64,000 nucleotides of DNA from Nocardioides sp. SYSU D00038 (GCF_016924665.1 NZ_JAFFJT010000026.1:111329-175328); one strand, 5' to 3'; counted from the first letter of the stretch, positions 47,116 to 56,048 are shown. Translations and numbers: made by a program. Notes: a model not told the origin generated them from the sequence alone.

Positions 47116-47985
47116 TCAGCGCGCGGCCGGCTCGGGCGCCGGTCGCGCGGTCGTGGGGCGTCGCCGGATCGACCGGGCGAAGAGGAGCGAGACGGGGACG
47201 ACGTAGAGCACCCAGACCAGGGCCTCGAGCCTCGTCGTGCGGGGCGAGAAGTTCAGCACGCCCTTGAGCAGGGTGCCGTACCAGCTGTTGGGGTCGATGA
47301 CGTCCTCGACGTTCCACGCCAGCGAGTGCAGGCCCGGGAGGAACTGCGCCTCCTGCAGGTCGTGGACGCCGTAGGCGAGCACACCGGCCGCCACCACGAT
47401 CAGGAAGGCGCCGGTCCAGGTGAAGAACCGGGTGAGGTTGATGGAGATCGCGCCGCGGTAGACGAGGTATCCCAGGGCGACGGCGGTCAGGATGCCGAGC
47501 GCGCCCGCCACCAGCGCCTCCGAGGACTGCACCTGGCCGGGCGCGAGGTCGCGACCGATCGCGGCGCGGGTGTTGGTCCACATGATCAGCGCGGTCTCGA
47601 GGCCCTCGCGGCCGACCGCGAGGAACGCGACCAGCACCAGCGACCAGGCCCGGCCGTCGGCGGCGTCGTCGACGCGGCCGCGCAGCTCGGTGCCGATGGT
47701 CCTCGCCGCGCCGGCCATCCAGAAGATCATCCAGGTGACGAACCCGACCGCGACGATCGAGAGCACGCCGCCGATGAGCTCCTGGGTCTCGAAGGTGAAC
47801 TGCCGCGACTGCAGCCCCAGCGCCAGCGTGACCGCGACGCTGAGCAGCACCGCCAGCCCCACCCCGGTCCACACCCTCGGCAGCAGGTGGCGCCGGTCGG
47901 ACTTCACGAGGTAGGCCACCAGGATGCTGACGACCAACGCGGCCTCGAGGCCCTCGCGGAGGCCGATCAGGTAGTTCGCCAGCAC
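47116..47985 (-). CDS. efeU: Ferrous/ferric iron permease EfeU
   Basis: A 289-residue permease of the oxidase-dependent iron transporter (OFeT) family with seven membrane segments. Both REGLE iron motifs are present, at residues 10-14 (GLREGLEAAL) and 126-130 (GREGLETALIM). It carries iron across the membrane after oxidation by EfeB. GTG at 47985, with TACAGT 8 bases upstream and an iron box just above, so the operon should be iron-repressed. Confidence 0.94.
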   Translation of the reverse strand: MLANYLIGLREGLEAALVVSILVAYLVKSDRRHLLPRVWTGVGLAVLLSVAVTLALGLQSRQFTFETQELIGGVLSIVAVGFVTWMIFWMAGAARTIGTELRGRVDDAADGRAWSLVLVAFLAVGREGLETALIMWTNTRAAIGRDLAPGQVQSSEALVAGALGILTAVALGYLVYRGAISINLTRFFTWTGAFLIVVAAGVLAYGVHDLQEAQFLPGLHSLAWNVEDVIDPNSWYGTLLKGVLNFSPRTTRLEALVWVLYVVPVSLLFARSIRRRPTTARPAPEPAAR

Positions 47986-47993
47986 GAACGGCG

Positions 47994-48025
47994 ACTGTAC
48001 GCCTGTTGGTTAGGTGAACCTAACC
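47994..48025 (-). promoter_or_regulatory. efeUOB promoter with DtxR/IdeR-type iron box
   Basis: GGTTAGGTGAACCTAACC (48008-48025) is an 18-bp palindrome apart from its two central bases and fits the DtxR/IdeR half-site TTAGGT/ACCTAA. TACAGT (plus positions 47994-47999, minus strand) is a likely -10 downstream of it. The box covers the -35 zone. Confidence 0.82.
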
Positions 48026-48068
48026 CGTGGGTGGTGTCGGATGGGTCACAGCCGGTCGGTCGGGCGGG

Positions 48069-48125
48069 GAATCCCCGGTCGACCGGGGATTCGCGGTGTT
48101 GTCGGGCATTGCCATGCCCGACAAC
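48069..48125. repeat. Palindrome pair to the left of the dsbA-like gene
   Basis: GAATCCCCGGTC/GACCGGGGATTC is a perfect 24-bp palindrome (48069-48092). GTTGTCGGGCAT-TGCC-ATGCCCGACAAC (48098-48125) is a perfect 12-bp stem with a 4-base loop. Both recur, in reversed order, to the right of the next gene at 48961-49018. Confidence 0.85.
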
Positions 48126-48164
48126 GAGGAGGAACGCCCGACAACATCGGGCCCCCCGGCACGG

Positions 48165-48872
48165 TCAGATGGCGCAGCCGTCGGGGCCGCAGGCCTCACC
48201 GCCGCTGCCGATCACGTCGAGCTGCGGGTGCGCCGCCGCCCACGCCTGCTCCAGCGCCTGCCCGAACAGGGCGGCCGGCTGGGCACCGGAGACGGCGTAC
48301 TTGCCGTCGAGCACGAAGAACGGCACCCCGCCGATGCCGAGGGTCCGGGCGCGGTGGATGTCGCGGCCCACCGCGTCGCCGTACTCCTCCGACGCCAGCA
48401 CCGCGTCGACGCGCTCGCCGTCGAGCCCCGCCGAGACCGCCACGGCGCGCAGCACCGCGTGGTCGCCGACGTCCTCGGCCCACTCGAAGTACGCCGAGAG
48501 CAGCGCCTCCTTGAGCTCGCGCTGCTGCGCGGCTCCGCCCTCGTCGAGCGCGAGGTGGAGCAGCCGGTGGGCGTCGACGGTGTTGGTGTGCACGGTCTCG
48601 AAGAGCCGGAACGCCAGGCCCTCCTGGGCGGCCAGGTCGACGAGCTGCTGCTGCATGTCGCGCATCTCGTCCTCGCTGCGCCCGTACTTCTGCGCGATCA
48701 CCGACGTGCTGAGCTCGTGGCCGTGCCGCGGGGCGCTCGGATCGAGCTCGAAGGACCGGTAGACCACCTCGACCTCGTCGCGGTGCTCGAACCCCGCGAG
48801 GGCCGTCTCCAGCCGCCGCTTCCCGACGTAGCACCACGGGCAGACGACGTCGGACCAGATCTCGATGCGCAT
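48165..48872 (-). CDS. DsbA-family oxidoreductase, FrnE-like
   Basis: A 235-residue thioredoxin-fold protein with CPWC at residues 11-14 (VVCPWCYVGKRRLE), the helical insertion of the FrnE/DsbA 2-hydroxychromene-carboxylate isomerase-like group, and the cis-Pro loop GIGGVPFFVL. It is cytoplasmic: no signal peptide. It ends GPDGCAI, with an extra Cys pair (EACGPDGC). FrnE of Deinococcus is a cytoplasmic disulfide isomerase. ATG at 48872. The gene sits between two sets of the same palindromes. Confidence 0.9.
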   Translation of the reverse strand: MRIEIWSDVVCPWCYVGKRRLETALAGFEHRDEVEVVYRSFELDPSAPRHGHELSTSVIAQKYGRSEDEMRDMQQQLVDLAAQEGLAFRLFETVHTNTVDAHRLLHLALDEGGAAQQRELKEALLSAYFEWAEDVGDHAVLRAVAVSAGLDGERVDAVLASEEYGDAVGRDIHRARTLGIGGVPFFVLDGKYAVSGAQPAALFGQALEQAWAAAHPQLDVIGSGGEACGPDGCAI

Positions 48873-48960
48873 GTCCGGGCAACACCGGACCCCGGTCCGC
48901 TTGTTCCGCCCCAGGAACGCGGTGCACCCGTTCAGGTCCGGTGTTGACGGGCACTTCTCG

Positions 48961-49018
48961 GTGTTGTCGGGCATTGCCATGCCGACAACACTCCGAATCC
49001 CCGGTCGGCCGGGGATTC
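48961..49018. repeat. Palindrome pair to the right of the dsbA-like gene
   Basis: GTGTTGTCGGGCATTGCCAT continues to 48991 as a copy of the TTGTCGGGCA hairpin lacking one C in its second arm. GAATCCCCGGTC then GGCCGGGGATTC (48995-49018) copies the 24-bp palindrome with one changed base. The order is the mirror image of the left set (48069-48125), with the gene between. Confidence 0.85.
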
Positions 49019-49045
49019 ACGACCCCCCACGACCCCTCACGACCA

Positions 49046-49083
49046 CGACGACCCGCCACCGACCATGTCGGGGCGGGCCGTCG
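49046..49083 (-). terminator. Terminator of ilvBNC
   Basis: CGACGACCCGCC and GGCGGGCCGTCG pair at 11 of 12 positions around a 14-base loop, 19 bases past the ilvC stop. No T tract. Confidence 0.65.
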
Positions 49084-49101
49084 TACGACGATCGGGTGGC
49101 G

Positions 49102-50184
<1,083 letters not shown>

Positions 50185-50727
50185 TCAGACCGCGGCCGGG
50201 GGCGCCGGCACGGCGACCGGGCGCAGGTTGCGCTCGGAGATCGAGCGCGCGCCCCGGCCGATGGCGACCATGCCCGACTGCACGAGCTCGCGGACGCCGA
50301 ACGGCTCCACGACGCGCAGGAAGTCGGCGATCTTGCCGGCGTTGCCGGTGATCTGCACGGTGACGGCGTCCGGGGCGACGTCGACGACCTTGGCGCGGAA
50401 CAGCTGCACGGTGTCGAGCACCTGGCCGCGGGTCTCGGCGGTGGCGGCGATCTTGACCATCACCAGCTCGCGGTGCACCGACGCGGTCGGCTCGAGCTCG
50501 ACGATCTTGATCACCTCGACCAGCTTGTTGAGCTGCTTGGTGACCTGCTCCAGCGGCGAGCCCTCGACGTTGACCACGATGGTCATCCGCGAGACCTCGG
50601 GGTGCTCGGTCGGGCCGACGGCGAGCGAGTCGATGTTGAAGCCGCGGCGGCTGAACAGGCCCGCGATCCGGGCCAGGACGCCGGGCTTGTCCTCGACGAG
50701 GACGGACAGGGTGTGCTTGTCGCTCAT
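50185..50727 (-). CDS. ilvN: Acetolactate synthase small (regulatory) subunit
   Basis: A 180-residue protein with an N-terminal ACT domain (TLSVLVEDKPGVLARIAGLFSRRGFNIDSL) and the usual C-terminal ALS_ss domain (VQITGNAGKIADFLRVVEPFGV). It stimulates IlvB and confers valine feedback inhibition. ATG lies 2 bases after the ilvB stop. Confidence 0.95.
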   Translation of the reverse strand: MSDKHTLSVLVEDKPGVLARIAGLFSRRGFNIDSLAVGPTEHPEVSRMTIVVNVEGSPLEQVTKQLNKLVEVIKIVELEPTASVHRELVMVKIAATAETRGQVLDTVQLFRAKVVDVAPDAVTVQITGNAGKIADFLRVVEPFGVRELVQSGMVAIGRGARSISERNLRPVAVPAPPAAV

Positions 50728-50729
50728 GT

Positions 50730-52469
50730 CTACAGGTCGTCCTCGTCGAACTGGGGCGCGAGGTCACGCGCGTACTTGATGTCGTCGTTGCTGGTGCCGG
50801 CGGCGACCATGGGCCACACCATCGCGTCGCGGTGCACCCGGAAGTCGACCACGACCGGCACGTCGTTGATCGCCATCGCCTTCTCGATCGTGCTGTCCAC
50901 GTCGTCGGGCGAGTCGCAGGCCAGGCCCACGCAGCCGTAGGCGTCAGCGAGCTTGACGAAGTCGGGGATCCGCTTGGAGTGCAGGTCGGTGTTGGAGTAG
51001 CGCTCGTTGTAGAAGAGCGTCTGCCACTGCCGCACCATGCCGAGCGACTCGTTGTTGATGATCGCGACCTTGATCGGGATGTCGTTGATCGCGCAGGTGG
51101 CCAGCTCCTGGTTGGTCATCTGGAAGCAGCCGTCGCCGTCGACGGCCCACACGGTGGTGTCGGGCATGCCCACCTTGGCGCCCATCGCGGCCGGCACGGC
51201 GAACCCCATCGTGCCGAGGCCACCGGAGTTGAGCCAGGTGCGCGGCTTCTCGTAGCTGACGAACTGCGCGGCCCACATCTGGTGCTGGCCGACGCCGGCG
51301 GCGTAGATCGCGTCGGGGCCGGCGATGTCGCCGAGCCGCTCGATCACGTACTGCGGCGAGAGGCCCTCGACCGGCTTGTCGTAGCCGAGCGGGTACTTGC
51401 CCTTGACGCCGGACAGGAACGCCACCCAGCCCTCGTAGTCGCCCTGGCGGCCGGCCTCGGCCTCGGCGCGCAGCGCGACGAGCAGGTCGCCGAGCACCTC
51501 GCGCACGTCGCCGACGATCGGGACGTCGGCGTGCCGGTTCTTGCCGATCTCGGCGGGGTCGATGTCGGCGTGGATCACCTTGGCGCCGGGGGCGAAGGAG
51601 TCGAGGTTGCCGGTGACCCGGTCGTCGAAGCGGGCGCCGAGGCTGATGATCAGGTCGCTCTTCTGCAGGCCGGCCACCGCGGCGACCGTGCCGTGCATGC
51701 CCGGCATGCCGAGGTGCTGCGGGTGGCTGTCAGGGAACGCGCCGCGGGCCATCAGGGTGGTGACGACCGGGATGCCGGTGAGCTCGGCCAGCAGCCGCAG
51801 CTCGGCGTGCGCGTTGGCGCGGATGGTGCCCCCGCCGACGTACAGCACCGGGCGGCGCGACTCCAGGATCAGTCGGGCGGCCTCGCGGATCTGCTTGGAG
51901 TGGGGCTTGGTCACCGGTCGGTAGCCGGGCAGGTGGAGCTCGGTGGGCCAGTCGAACGACGTCATCGAGGTGAGCGCCGACTTGGCGACGTCGACGAGCA
52001 CCGGGCCGGGCCGGCCGGTCGAGGCGATGTAGAACGCCTCGGCGACCGTGCGCGGGATGTCGGCAGGGTCGGTGACGAGGAAGTTGTGCTTGGTGATGGG
52101 CATCGTGATGCCCCGGATGTCGGCCTCCTGGAAGGCGTCGGTGCCGATCAGCGAGGAGCCGACCTGGCCGGTGACCGCCACCATCGGCACCGAGTCCATG
52201 TGGGCGTCGGCGATGGGGGTGACCAGGTTGGTCGCGCCCGGGCCCGAGGTCGCCATGCAGACGCCGACCTTGCCGGACGCCGTGGCGTAGCCCTGCGCGG
52301 CGTGGCCGGCGCCCTGCTCGTGGCGCACGAGCACGTGCCGGATGGAGGAGTCCATGAGCGGGTCGTACGCCGGGAGGATCGCGCCTCCCGGGATGCCGAA
52401 GATGTCCTCGACACCCGCTGCCTCCAGCGACCTGACCAGGCTCTGCGCCCCGGTGATCTGCTCGCTCAT
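50730..52469 (-). CDS. ilvB: Acetolactate synthase large (catalytic) subunit
   Basis: A 579-residue TPP enzyme. The catalytic Glu is in [17 protein letters not shown], the FAD/TPP domains follow, and [24 protein letters not shown] is the TPP-Mg motif (GDG...NN, with IINNE). It makes acetolactate or acetohydroxybutyrate, the first common step. I chose ATG 52469 ([12 protein letters not shown]); longer forms would run through the attenuator. First structural gene of ilvBNC, about 55 bases after the leader terminator. Confidence 0.97.
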   Translation of the reverse strand: MSEQITGAQSLVRSLEAAGVEDIFGIPGGAILPAYDPLMDSSIRHVLVRHEQGAGHAAQGYATASGKVGVCMATSGPGATNLVTPIADAHMDSVPMVAVTGQVGSSLIGTDAFQEADIRGITMPITKHNFLVTDPADIPRTVAEAFYIASTGRPGPVLVDVAKSALTSMTSFDWPTELHLPGYRPVTKPHSKQIREAARLILESRRPVLYVGGGTIRANAHAELRLLAELTGIPVVTTLMARGAFPDSHPQHLGMPGMHGTVAAVAGLQKSDLIISLGARFDDRVTGNLDSFAPGAKVIHADIDPAEIGKNRHADVPIVGDVREVLGDLLVALRAEAEAGRQGDYEGWVAFLSGVKGKYPLGYDKPVEGLSPQYVIERLGDIAGPDAIYAAGVGQHQMWAAQFVSYEKPRTWLNSGGLGTMGFAVPAAMGAKVGMPDTTVWAVDGDGCFQMTNQELATCAINDIPIKVAIINNESLGMVRQWQTLFYNERYSNTDLHSKRIPDFVKLADAYGCVGLACDSPDDVDSTIEKAMAINDVPVVVDFRVHRDAMVWPMVAAGTSNDDIKYARDLAPQFDEDDL

Positions 52470-52523
52470 CCTTCTGCTTCCCTGTCCTGCCCTTCGCGGG
52501 CCGTCCGTGGTGTCCTGTGCATG

Positions 52524-52556
52524 AAAAAACCCCTCAGTTGCGTGGGCAACGAGGGG
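52524..52556 (-). terminator. Intrinsic terminator in the ilvB leader
   Basis: Minus strand CCCCTCGTTGC, a 4-base loop, GCAACTGAGGGG, then six T residues. It lies 55 bases before ilvB and 22 bases after the leader-peptide stop. A second hairpin (GACGCG...CGCGTC, 52557-52593) precedes it and is partly formed by the leader gene, giving the usual attenuator layout. Confidence 0.88.
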
Positions 52557-52578
52557 CGACGCGTCGGCTGTCTGACGA

Positions 52579-52620
52579 TCAGCTGGCGCGTCCCATGCGT
52601 ACGAGGAGGTCGAAGTGCAT
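52579..52620 (-). CDS. ilvB leader peptide ([13 protein letters not shown])
   Basis: A 13-residue reading frame with Leu-Leu-Val codons (CTC CTC GTA) in the middle. TACCGT lies exactly 6 bases before the ATG, so the transcript should be leaderless. Attenuation with a leader peptide read without a ribosome site is described for Corynebacterium ilvBNC; the same mechanism is inferred here from the hairpin and terminator downstream. Confidence 0.82.
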   Translation of the reverse strand: MHFDLLVRMGRAS

Positions 52621-52626
52621 GCGACC

Positions 52627-52656
52627 ACGGTAGCCGCCGGGGCGTCGTCCCGTCAC
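52627..52656 (-). promoter_or_regulatory. ilvBNC promoter
   Basis: Minus strand GTGACG (52651-52656), 18-base spacer, TACCGT (52627-52632), then 6 bases to the leader-peptide ATG. Confidence 0.65.
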
Positions 52657-52730
52657 CACAGTGTGACTGGCGTCCCACCATACGGGATCGGCGTCCCATC
52701 ATGTGGCGGGTTCGGGGTGGCGGCTCCGGC

Positions 52731-52790
52731 TAGTCCCGGACGAAGTGGTCGGGTCGCGGGCCGGTGGAGCGACCACATCGTCCGGGACTA
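52731..52790. terminator. TAGTC-type hairpin (variant copy)
   Basis: Arms of 21 bases, TAGTCCCGGACGAAGTGGTC+G (52731-52751) and its complement (52770-52790), match at 20 of 21 positions; the loop is 18 bases. It lies between the end of the PCD-VOC gene and the ilvB promoter, so it would stop the upstream transcript from entering ilvBNC. The first bases resemble the arms at 8927 and 55600. Confidence 0.75.
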
Positions 52791-52803
52791 CCGCGGTGGG
52801 CGG

Positions 52804-52881
52804 GTGCACGAATCACGCAAAGGCGCGGTTCGCACCGGGTGACGGGGGCTCCGGCGCACCAACCACGCAAAGGCGCCGTTC
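52804..52881. repeat. Two copies of the GCAAAGGCGC-type repeat
   Basis: Copies at 52804-52836 and about 52854-52881 share CACGCAAAGGCGC with GGTTC or CGTTC after it. The second runs into the PCD-VOC stop codon. The same core is at 19285-19377 (other strand) and 22411-22445. Confidence 0.7.
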
Positions 52882-53704
52882 AGGCGAAGCCCCGCCCCAG
52901 CCAGGTGGTGATGCAGGCCTGGTTGCCCTGCGGATCGGCCAGCACCCAGAACCGGGGTGCCCGGGCGTCGCTGACCAGGGTGCCGCCAGCGGCGAGGGCG
53001 TCGCGGATCCGGCCCTCGGCCTGCTCGGGCGGCACCCGTACGTCGAGGTGCCAGCGCTGCGGCACCGTAGCCCCTCCCCCGTCGGCGTCGGCGCCGACCG
53101 GTCGCTCGGTGGGCTGGAACCAGATGGTCGGCAGCCGCCCGGTGGGGTCGGTGAGCTCGTCGTCGCCCGAGTCGGAGTCGGCGAGGCCGAGCAGCGCCTT
53201 CCAGAACGGCTTGACCTCCGCGTGGTCCCACGTGTCGAGCGCGAGCTCGAGCACGCTCAGCTCCTCGGTCGCGCCCTTCGCACCGAGCCGTCCGGCGGCG
53301 TCGGAGATCTCGCGGGCCAGCCGGATGTCGCGCATGGTGATGCCGCGCACGTCGTGGGAGACCAGGCGTACGTCGAGGTGCCGGTAGCGCAGGTCGAGGT
53401 CGGGGTGGTGGTCGGCCGCCTCGGCGAGCGCGCCGACGTCGTTGGCCAGCCGGAGGCCGGTGGCGAAGTCGCCGGTCACGAAGCGGGCCTGCAGGGTGCC
53501 GAGGAGCGGGCGCCAGTCGTCGAGGAGCTCGGCCTCGATGGCGTGCCCGTCGAGCGGGGTCCGGTCGTCCGGCTGCGGATGGTCCGGCTGGGGCTGGTCC
53601 GACTGCCGCTGGTCCGACCCCTCCTGGTCCGACTGCGGCTGGTCCGACCCCTCCTGGTCCGGCTGCTCCTGGTCCGGCTGCTCCTGCTCGGGCTCGCTGC
53701 TCAC
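52880..53704 (-). CDS. Pterin-4a-carbinolamine dehydratase domain fused to a VOC domain
   Basis: A 274-residue two-domain protein. Residues 1-47 are low complexity, with repeated DQEQP, DQEGSDQPQS and similar Pro/Gln/Asp units. About 50-125 are a 4a-hydroxytetrahydrobiopterin dehydratase-like domain with ADHHPDLDLRYRHLDVRLVSHD (HHP at 99-101). About 140-274 are a VOC/glyoxalase-like domain (KPFWKALLGLAD, RWHLDVRVPPEQAEGRI, FWVLADPQGNQACI). Function of the fusion is unknown. GTG start overlaps the stop of the upstream VOC gene, so the two are coupled. Confidence 0.85.
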   Translation of the reverse strand: MSSEPEQEQPDQEQPDQEGSDQPQSDQEGSDQRQSDQPQPDHPQPDDRTPLDGHAIEAELLDDWRPLLGTLQARFVTGDFATGLRLANDVGALAEAADHHPDLDLRYRHLDVRLVSHDVRGITMRDIRLAREISDAAGRLGAKGATEELSVLELALDTWDHAEVKPFWKALLGLADSDSGDDELTDPTGRLPTIWFQPTERPVGADADGGGATVPQRWHLDVRVPPEQAEGRIRDALAAGGTLVSDARAPRFWVLADPQGNQACITTWLGRGFA

Positions 53705-54117
53705 GGCAGCACCTCCTGTCCGATCGGTCCGGGGTTGAACGCGACCTCCCACCGGTACCCGTCGGGGTCGCCGAAGTATCCGGTGTAGCCGCCCCACGCG
53801 CGCTCCTCGGCCTCGTGCACCGGGTCGGCACCGGCGGCCCGCGCGGTGGCCAGCACGGCGTCGACCTCGGCCCGGGTGGCGACGTTGTGGGCGATCGTGA
53901 AGGGCGCCACGCCCTCGCCGGTCGCGATGGTGCCGACCTCGGCCTCGAAGTGCCCGCGGTCCCACAGCGACAGCACCAGCCGCTCGCCCGCCTTGATCAT
54001 CACGACGTCCCCCTCGACCTCCACGCTGGCGTGCCAGCCGAGGCCGTCGAGGTAGAAGCGTCTGCTCGCCGCCAGGTCGCGCACGGCCAGGGTCAGGAAG
54101 CTGATGCGTTGGTCCAT
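53701..54117 (-). CDS. VOC-family (glyoxalase-like) protein
   Basis: A 138-residue beta-alpha-beta-beta-beta protein of the vicinal oxygen chelate superfamily: FLTLAVRDLAASRRFYLDGLGW and GYTGYFGDPDGYRWEVAFNPG. It is likely a homodimer with a shared metal or small-molecule site; substrate unknown. ATG at 54117. Its stop overlaps the next start (GTGA), which also carries a VOC domain. Confidence 0.88.
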   Translation of the reverse strand: MDQRISFLTLAVRDLAASRRFYLDGLGWHASVEVEGDVVMIKAGERLVLSLWDRGHFEAEVGTIATGEGVAPFTIAHNVATRAEVDAVLATARAAGADPVHEAEERAWGGYTGYFGDPDGYRWEVAFNPGPIGQEVLP

Positions 54118-54192
54118 CCCGCCAGCCTTCCAGACCGGTGCTCGGTGGGCCCGGCCGCTGGATCGGGCCGCTGGATCGGGTGGCTGAATCGA

Positions 54193-54220
54193 CCAGAACC
54201 ACGCAATTGCGTGGATCTGG
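54193..54220. repeat. CGACCA-hairpin family, single perfect palindrome
   Basis: CCAGAACCACGCAATTGCGT and the following GGATCTGG form a dyad with a single mismatch pair. It lies between the GNAT and VOC genes. The surrounding GAATCGACCAGAACCACGC matches the unit at 57301. Confidence 0.7.
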
Positions 54221-54227
54221 CAGTTTC

Positions 54228-54943
54228 CTAGCCCGCGCCCACCGACCCGGTCAGTGCGGAGAGCGCGGTCCGCTGCCGTCCGTCGGCGTCGAAGTTCGCC
54301 GGGTCGAGCCAGCGCTCGTGGGCGGCGCGCACCGAGGGCCACTCGGCGTCGGTGACGCTGAACCAGTCGGTGTCGCGGTTGCGGCCCTTGGTCACCATGC
54401 GGTGGCGGAACCGGCCCTCGTAGGTGAAGCCCAACCGCAGCGCCGCGCGCCGCGACGGCTCGTTGAGGCTGTCGCACTTCCACTCGAAGCGGCGGTAGCC
54501 GAGGTCGTCGAGGGCGTGGCGCATGGCGAGGTGGACCGCCTCGGTGGCGGCCCGGGTGCGCTGCAGGCTGCGCGCGTAGAGGACGCCCGCGATCTCCACC
54601 TGTCCCGTCGTCTCGTCGATCCGCATCAGGCAGGCGAGGCCCCGGGCGCCCTCCCCCGCCGGCACCAGGGCGAAGCTGACCCAGTCGGTGGTGGCGAGGT
54701 GGTCCTCGACCAGACCGACCATCGCGGGTACGTCGGCGGGCGGCTCGGTGGGGCGGTAGGTCCACAGCGGCCGGTCGCCCGGTCCGCACAGGCTGGCGTG
54801 GAGCTCGGGGGCGTGGTCGACGGTGAGGGGCTCGAGCGCGACGTACCGCCCCTCGAGCCGCACCGCCTCGGGCCGCCGGCGCGGCGTCCACGGGGCTCGA
54901 CCGGGTCGCCGACGGGCTGGCCGTACTCGTTCACCTCGGGCAC
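54228..54943 (-). CDS. GNAT-family N-acetyltransferase, apparently frameshifted near the N-terminus
   Basis: The main part from 54863 (VRLEGRYVALEPLTVDHAPE to the stop) is a 211-residue RimJ/RimL-like GNAT with RTRAATEAVHLAMRHALDDLG and CDSLNEPSRRAALRLGFTYEG. Upstream, in another frame, the codons from GTG 54943 encode PEVNEYGQPVGDPVEP, the usual N-terminus of this family. A single missing C in the CCCC run (plus 54892-54895) would join them through PPWTPRRRPEAV. TAGGGT lies 6 bases before 54943, supporting that start. Either an assembly error or a recent frameshift. Confidence 0.78.
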
Positions 54944-54949
54944 CCCGTC

Positions 54950-54959
54950 ACCCTAGGGT
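54950..54959. promoter_or_regulatory. Palindromic -10 shared by two divergent leaderless genes
   Basis: ACCCTAGGGT reads TAGGGT on both strands. On the plus strand 6 bases separate it from the GTG at 54966; on the minus strand 6 bases separate it from the GTG at 54943. One sequence can thus start both transcripts at their start codons. Confidence 0.6.
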
Positions 54960-54965
54960 CGGGGC

Positions 54966-55655
54966 GTGACCCGAGCACGCGCCTTCCACGGCCTCACCGC
55001 GGTGGTGGCGGTCGCGGGCCTGGTCCTCCAGCTGATGCTGGTGCTCCAGGGCGGGCGGGTGCTCGACGAGGTGCGGCCGCCCGCGACCGGTCAGCGGGTC
55101 TACCGGTTCTTCGCCTACTTCACCGTGCAGAGCAACCTGCTCGTGGCATGGGCTGCGGCGACCTTGTGGCTCGACCCCGGCCGCGACGGCCCCCGCTGGC
55201 GGGTGCTGCGGCTGGCCGGCACCGCGGGGATCACCGTCACCGCCGTCGTCCACTTCGTGCTCCTGCGACCGCTGCTCGACCTGCACGGCTGGGACCGGGT
55301 TGCCGACACGGTGCTCCACCTGGTGGTGCCGACCCTCGCAGTGCTCGGCTGGGTGCTCTTTGGGCCGCGGCCGCGCGTCGACCTGCGCACCCTCGGCGGC
55401 GCACTGCTCCACCCACTGGTCTGGGTCGTGTGGACGATGGCCTTCGGCGCCGTCGACGGGTGGTACCCCTACCCGTTCCTCGACCCCGACCAGGAGGGCT
55501 GGACGGCGGTGGTGGTCGCCCTGCTCGCGATCACCGCCTTCGTCGTGGGGGTGCTGGCGGCGTACCGGTGGCTGGACGGCCGGCTGCGCCCTGCCGGGGT
55601 AGTCACGGACGTTCGGCAGGGCCGGACGGCGGATCCGCCTGCCGAACGTCCGTGA
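54966..55655 (+). CDS. Pr6Pr-family integral membrane protein
   Basis: A 229-residue protein with six membrane segments. YRFFAYFTVQSNLLVAWAA, VVHFVLLRPLLDL, DTVLHLVVPTLAVLGW and WTMAFGAVDGWYPYPFLD are typical of actinobacterial Pr6Pr/FAR-17a/AIG1-like proteins, of unknown function. GTG start with the shared TAGGGT 6 bases upstream. The C-terminal VVTDVRQ...PAERP and the stop codon are encoded by the TAGTC-type hairpin repeat, so the repeat seems to have replaced the original end. Confidence 0.82.
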   Translation: MTRARAFHGLTAVVAVAGLVLQLMLVLQGGRVLDEVRPPATGQRVYRFFAYFTVQSNLLVAWAAATLWLDPGRDGPRWRVLRLAGTAGITVTAVVHFVLLRPLLDLHGWDRVADTVLHLVVPTLAVLGWVLFGPRPRVDLRTLGGALLHPLVWVVWTMAFGAVDGWYPYPFLDPDQEGWTAVVVALLAITAFVVGVLAAYRWLDGRLRPAGVVTDVRQGRTADPPAERP

Positions 55656-55658
55656 CTA
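55600..55658. terminator. TAGTC-type hairpin (copy 2)
   Basis: A perfect 21-bp stem starting TAGTCACGGACGTTCGGCAG (55600-55620 and 55638-55658) with a 17-base loop. The arms match copy 1 at 8927-8987. It lies between convergent genes and encodes the last residues and the stop of the Pr6Pr protein. Confidence 0.8.
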
Positions 55659-55684
55659 TCCCGATCGGGCAGCCGGGCGGAGGC

Positions 55685-56029
55685 TCAGTCGTGGATGAGC
55701 TGCTCCCAGTCGGCGGGGACCCGGCCGGCGGGGCCGGGGACGGGCTGGTCGGCGGGGCGGGAGGTGGGCGGGGCCAGGGCAGGGCCGAGGACGCCGACCT
55801 CGCGGGAGTAGTCCCAGAACCAGTCCTCGCCGGGCTCGAAGCTCTGCACCACCGGGTGCCCCGTCTCGCGGAAGTGGGCGGTGGCGTGCTGGCCGGGCGA
55901 GGTGTCGCAGCAGCCGACGTGACCGCACTGCGCACACCGGCGCAGGTGCACCCAGAAGCCGCCGGCCTCGTCGCAGTCGACGCAGCCGGAGCCGCTGGGC
56001 GGGACGTCGGGGTCGATGCCGGTGGTCAT
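55685..56029 (-). CDS. UBP-type zinc finger protein
   Basis: A 114-residue protein with a UBP-type zinc finger: Cys16, Cys19, Cys32, Cys35, Cys40, His48, His52, His58 in GCVDCDEAGG, LRRCAQCGHVGCCD and HATAHFRETGHPV. Eukaryotic versions bind ubiquitin; bacterial ones are common in actinobacteria and have no known partner. The C-terminal part (DWFWDYSREVGVL) is Trp-rich. ATG at 56029. It follows kynU on the same strand, 18 bases further down in the opposite reading order, and may be separate. Confidence 0.85.
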   Translation of the reverse strand: MTTGIDPDVPPSGSGCVDCDEAGGFWVHLRRCAQCGHVGCCDTSPGQHATAHFRETGHPVVQSFEPGEDWFWDYSREVGVLGPALAPPTSRPADQPVPGPAGRVPADWEQLIHD

Positions 56030-56048
56030 GGCGCCAGTCTGGCGCGCC

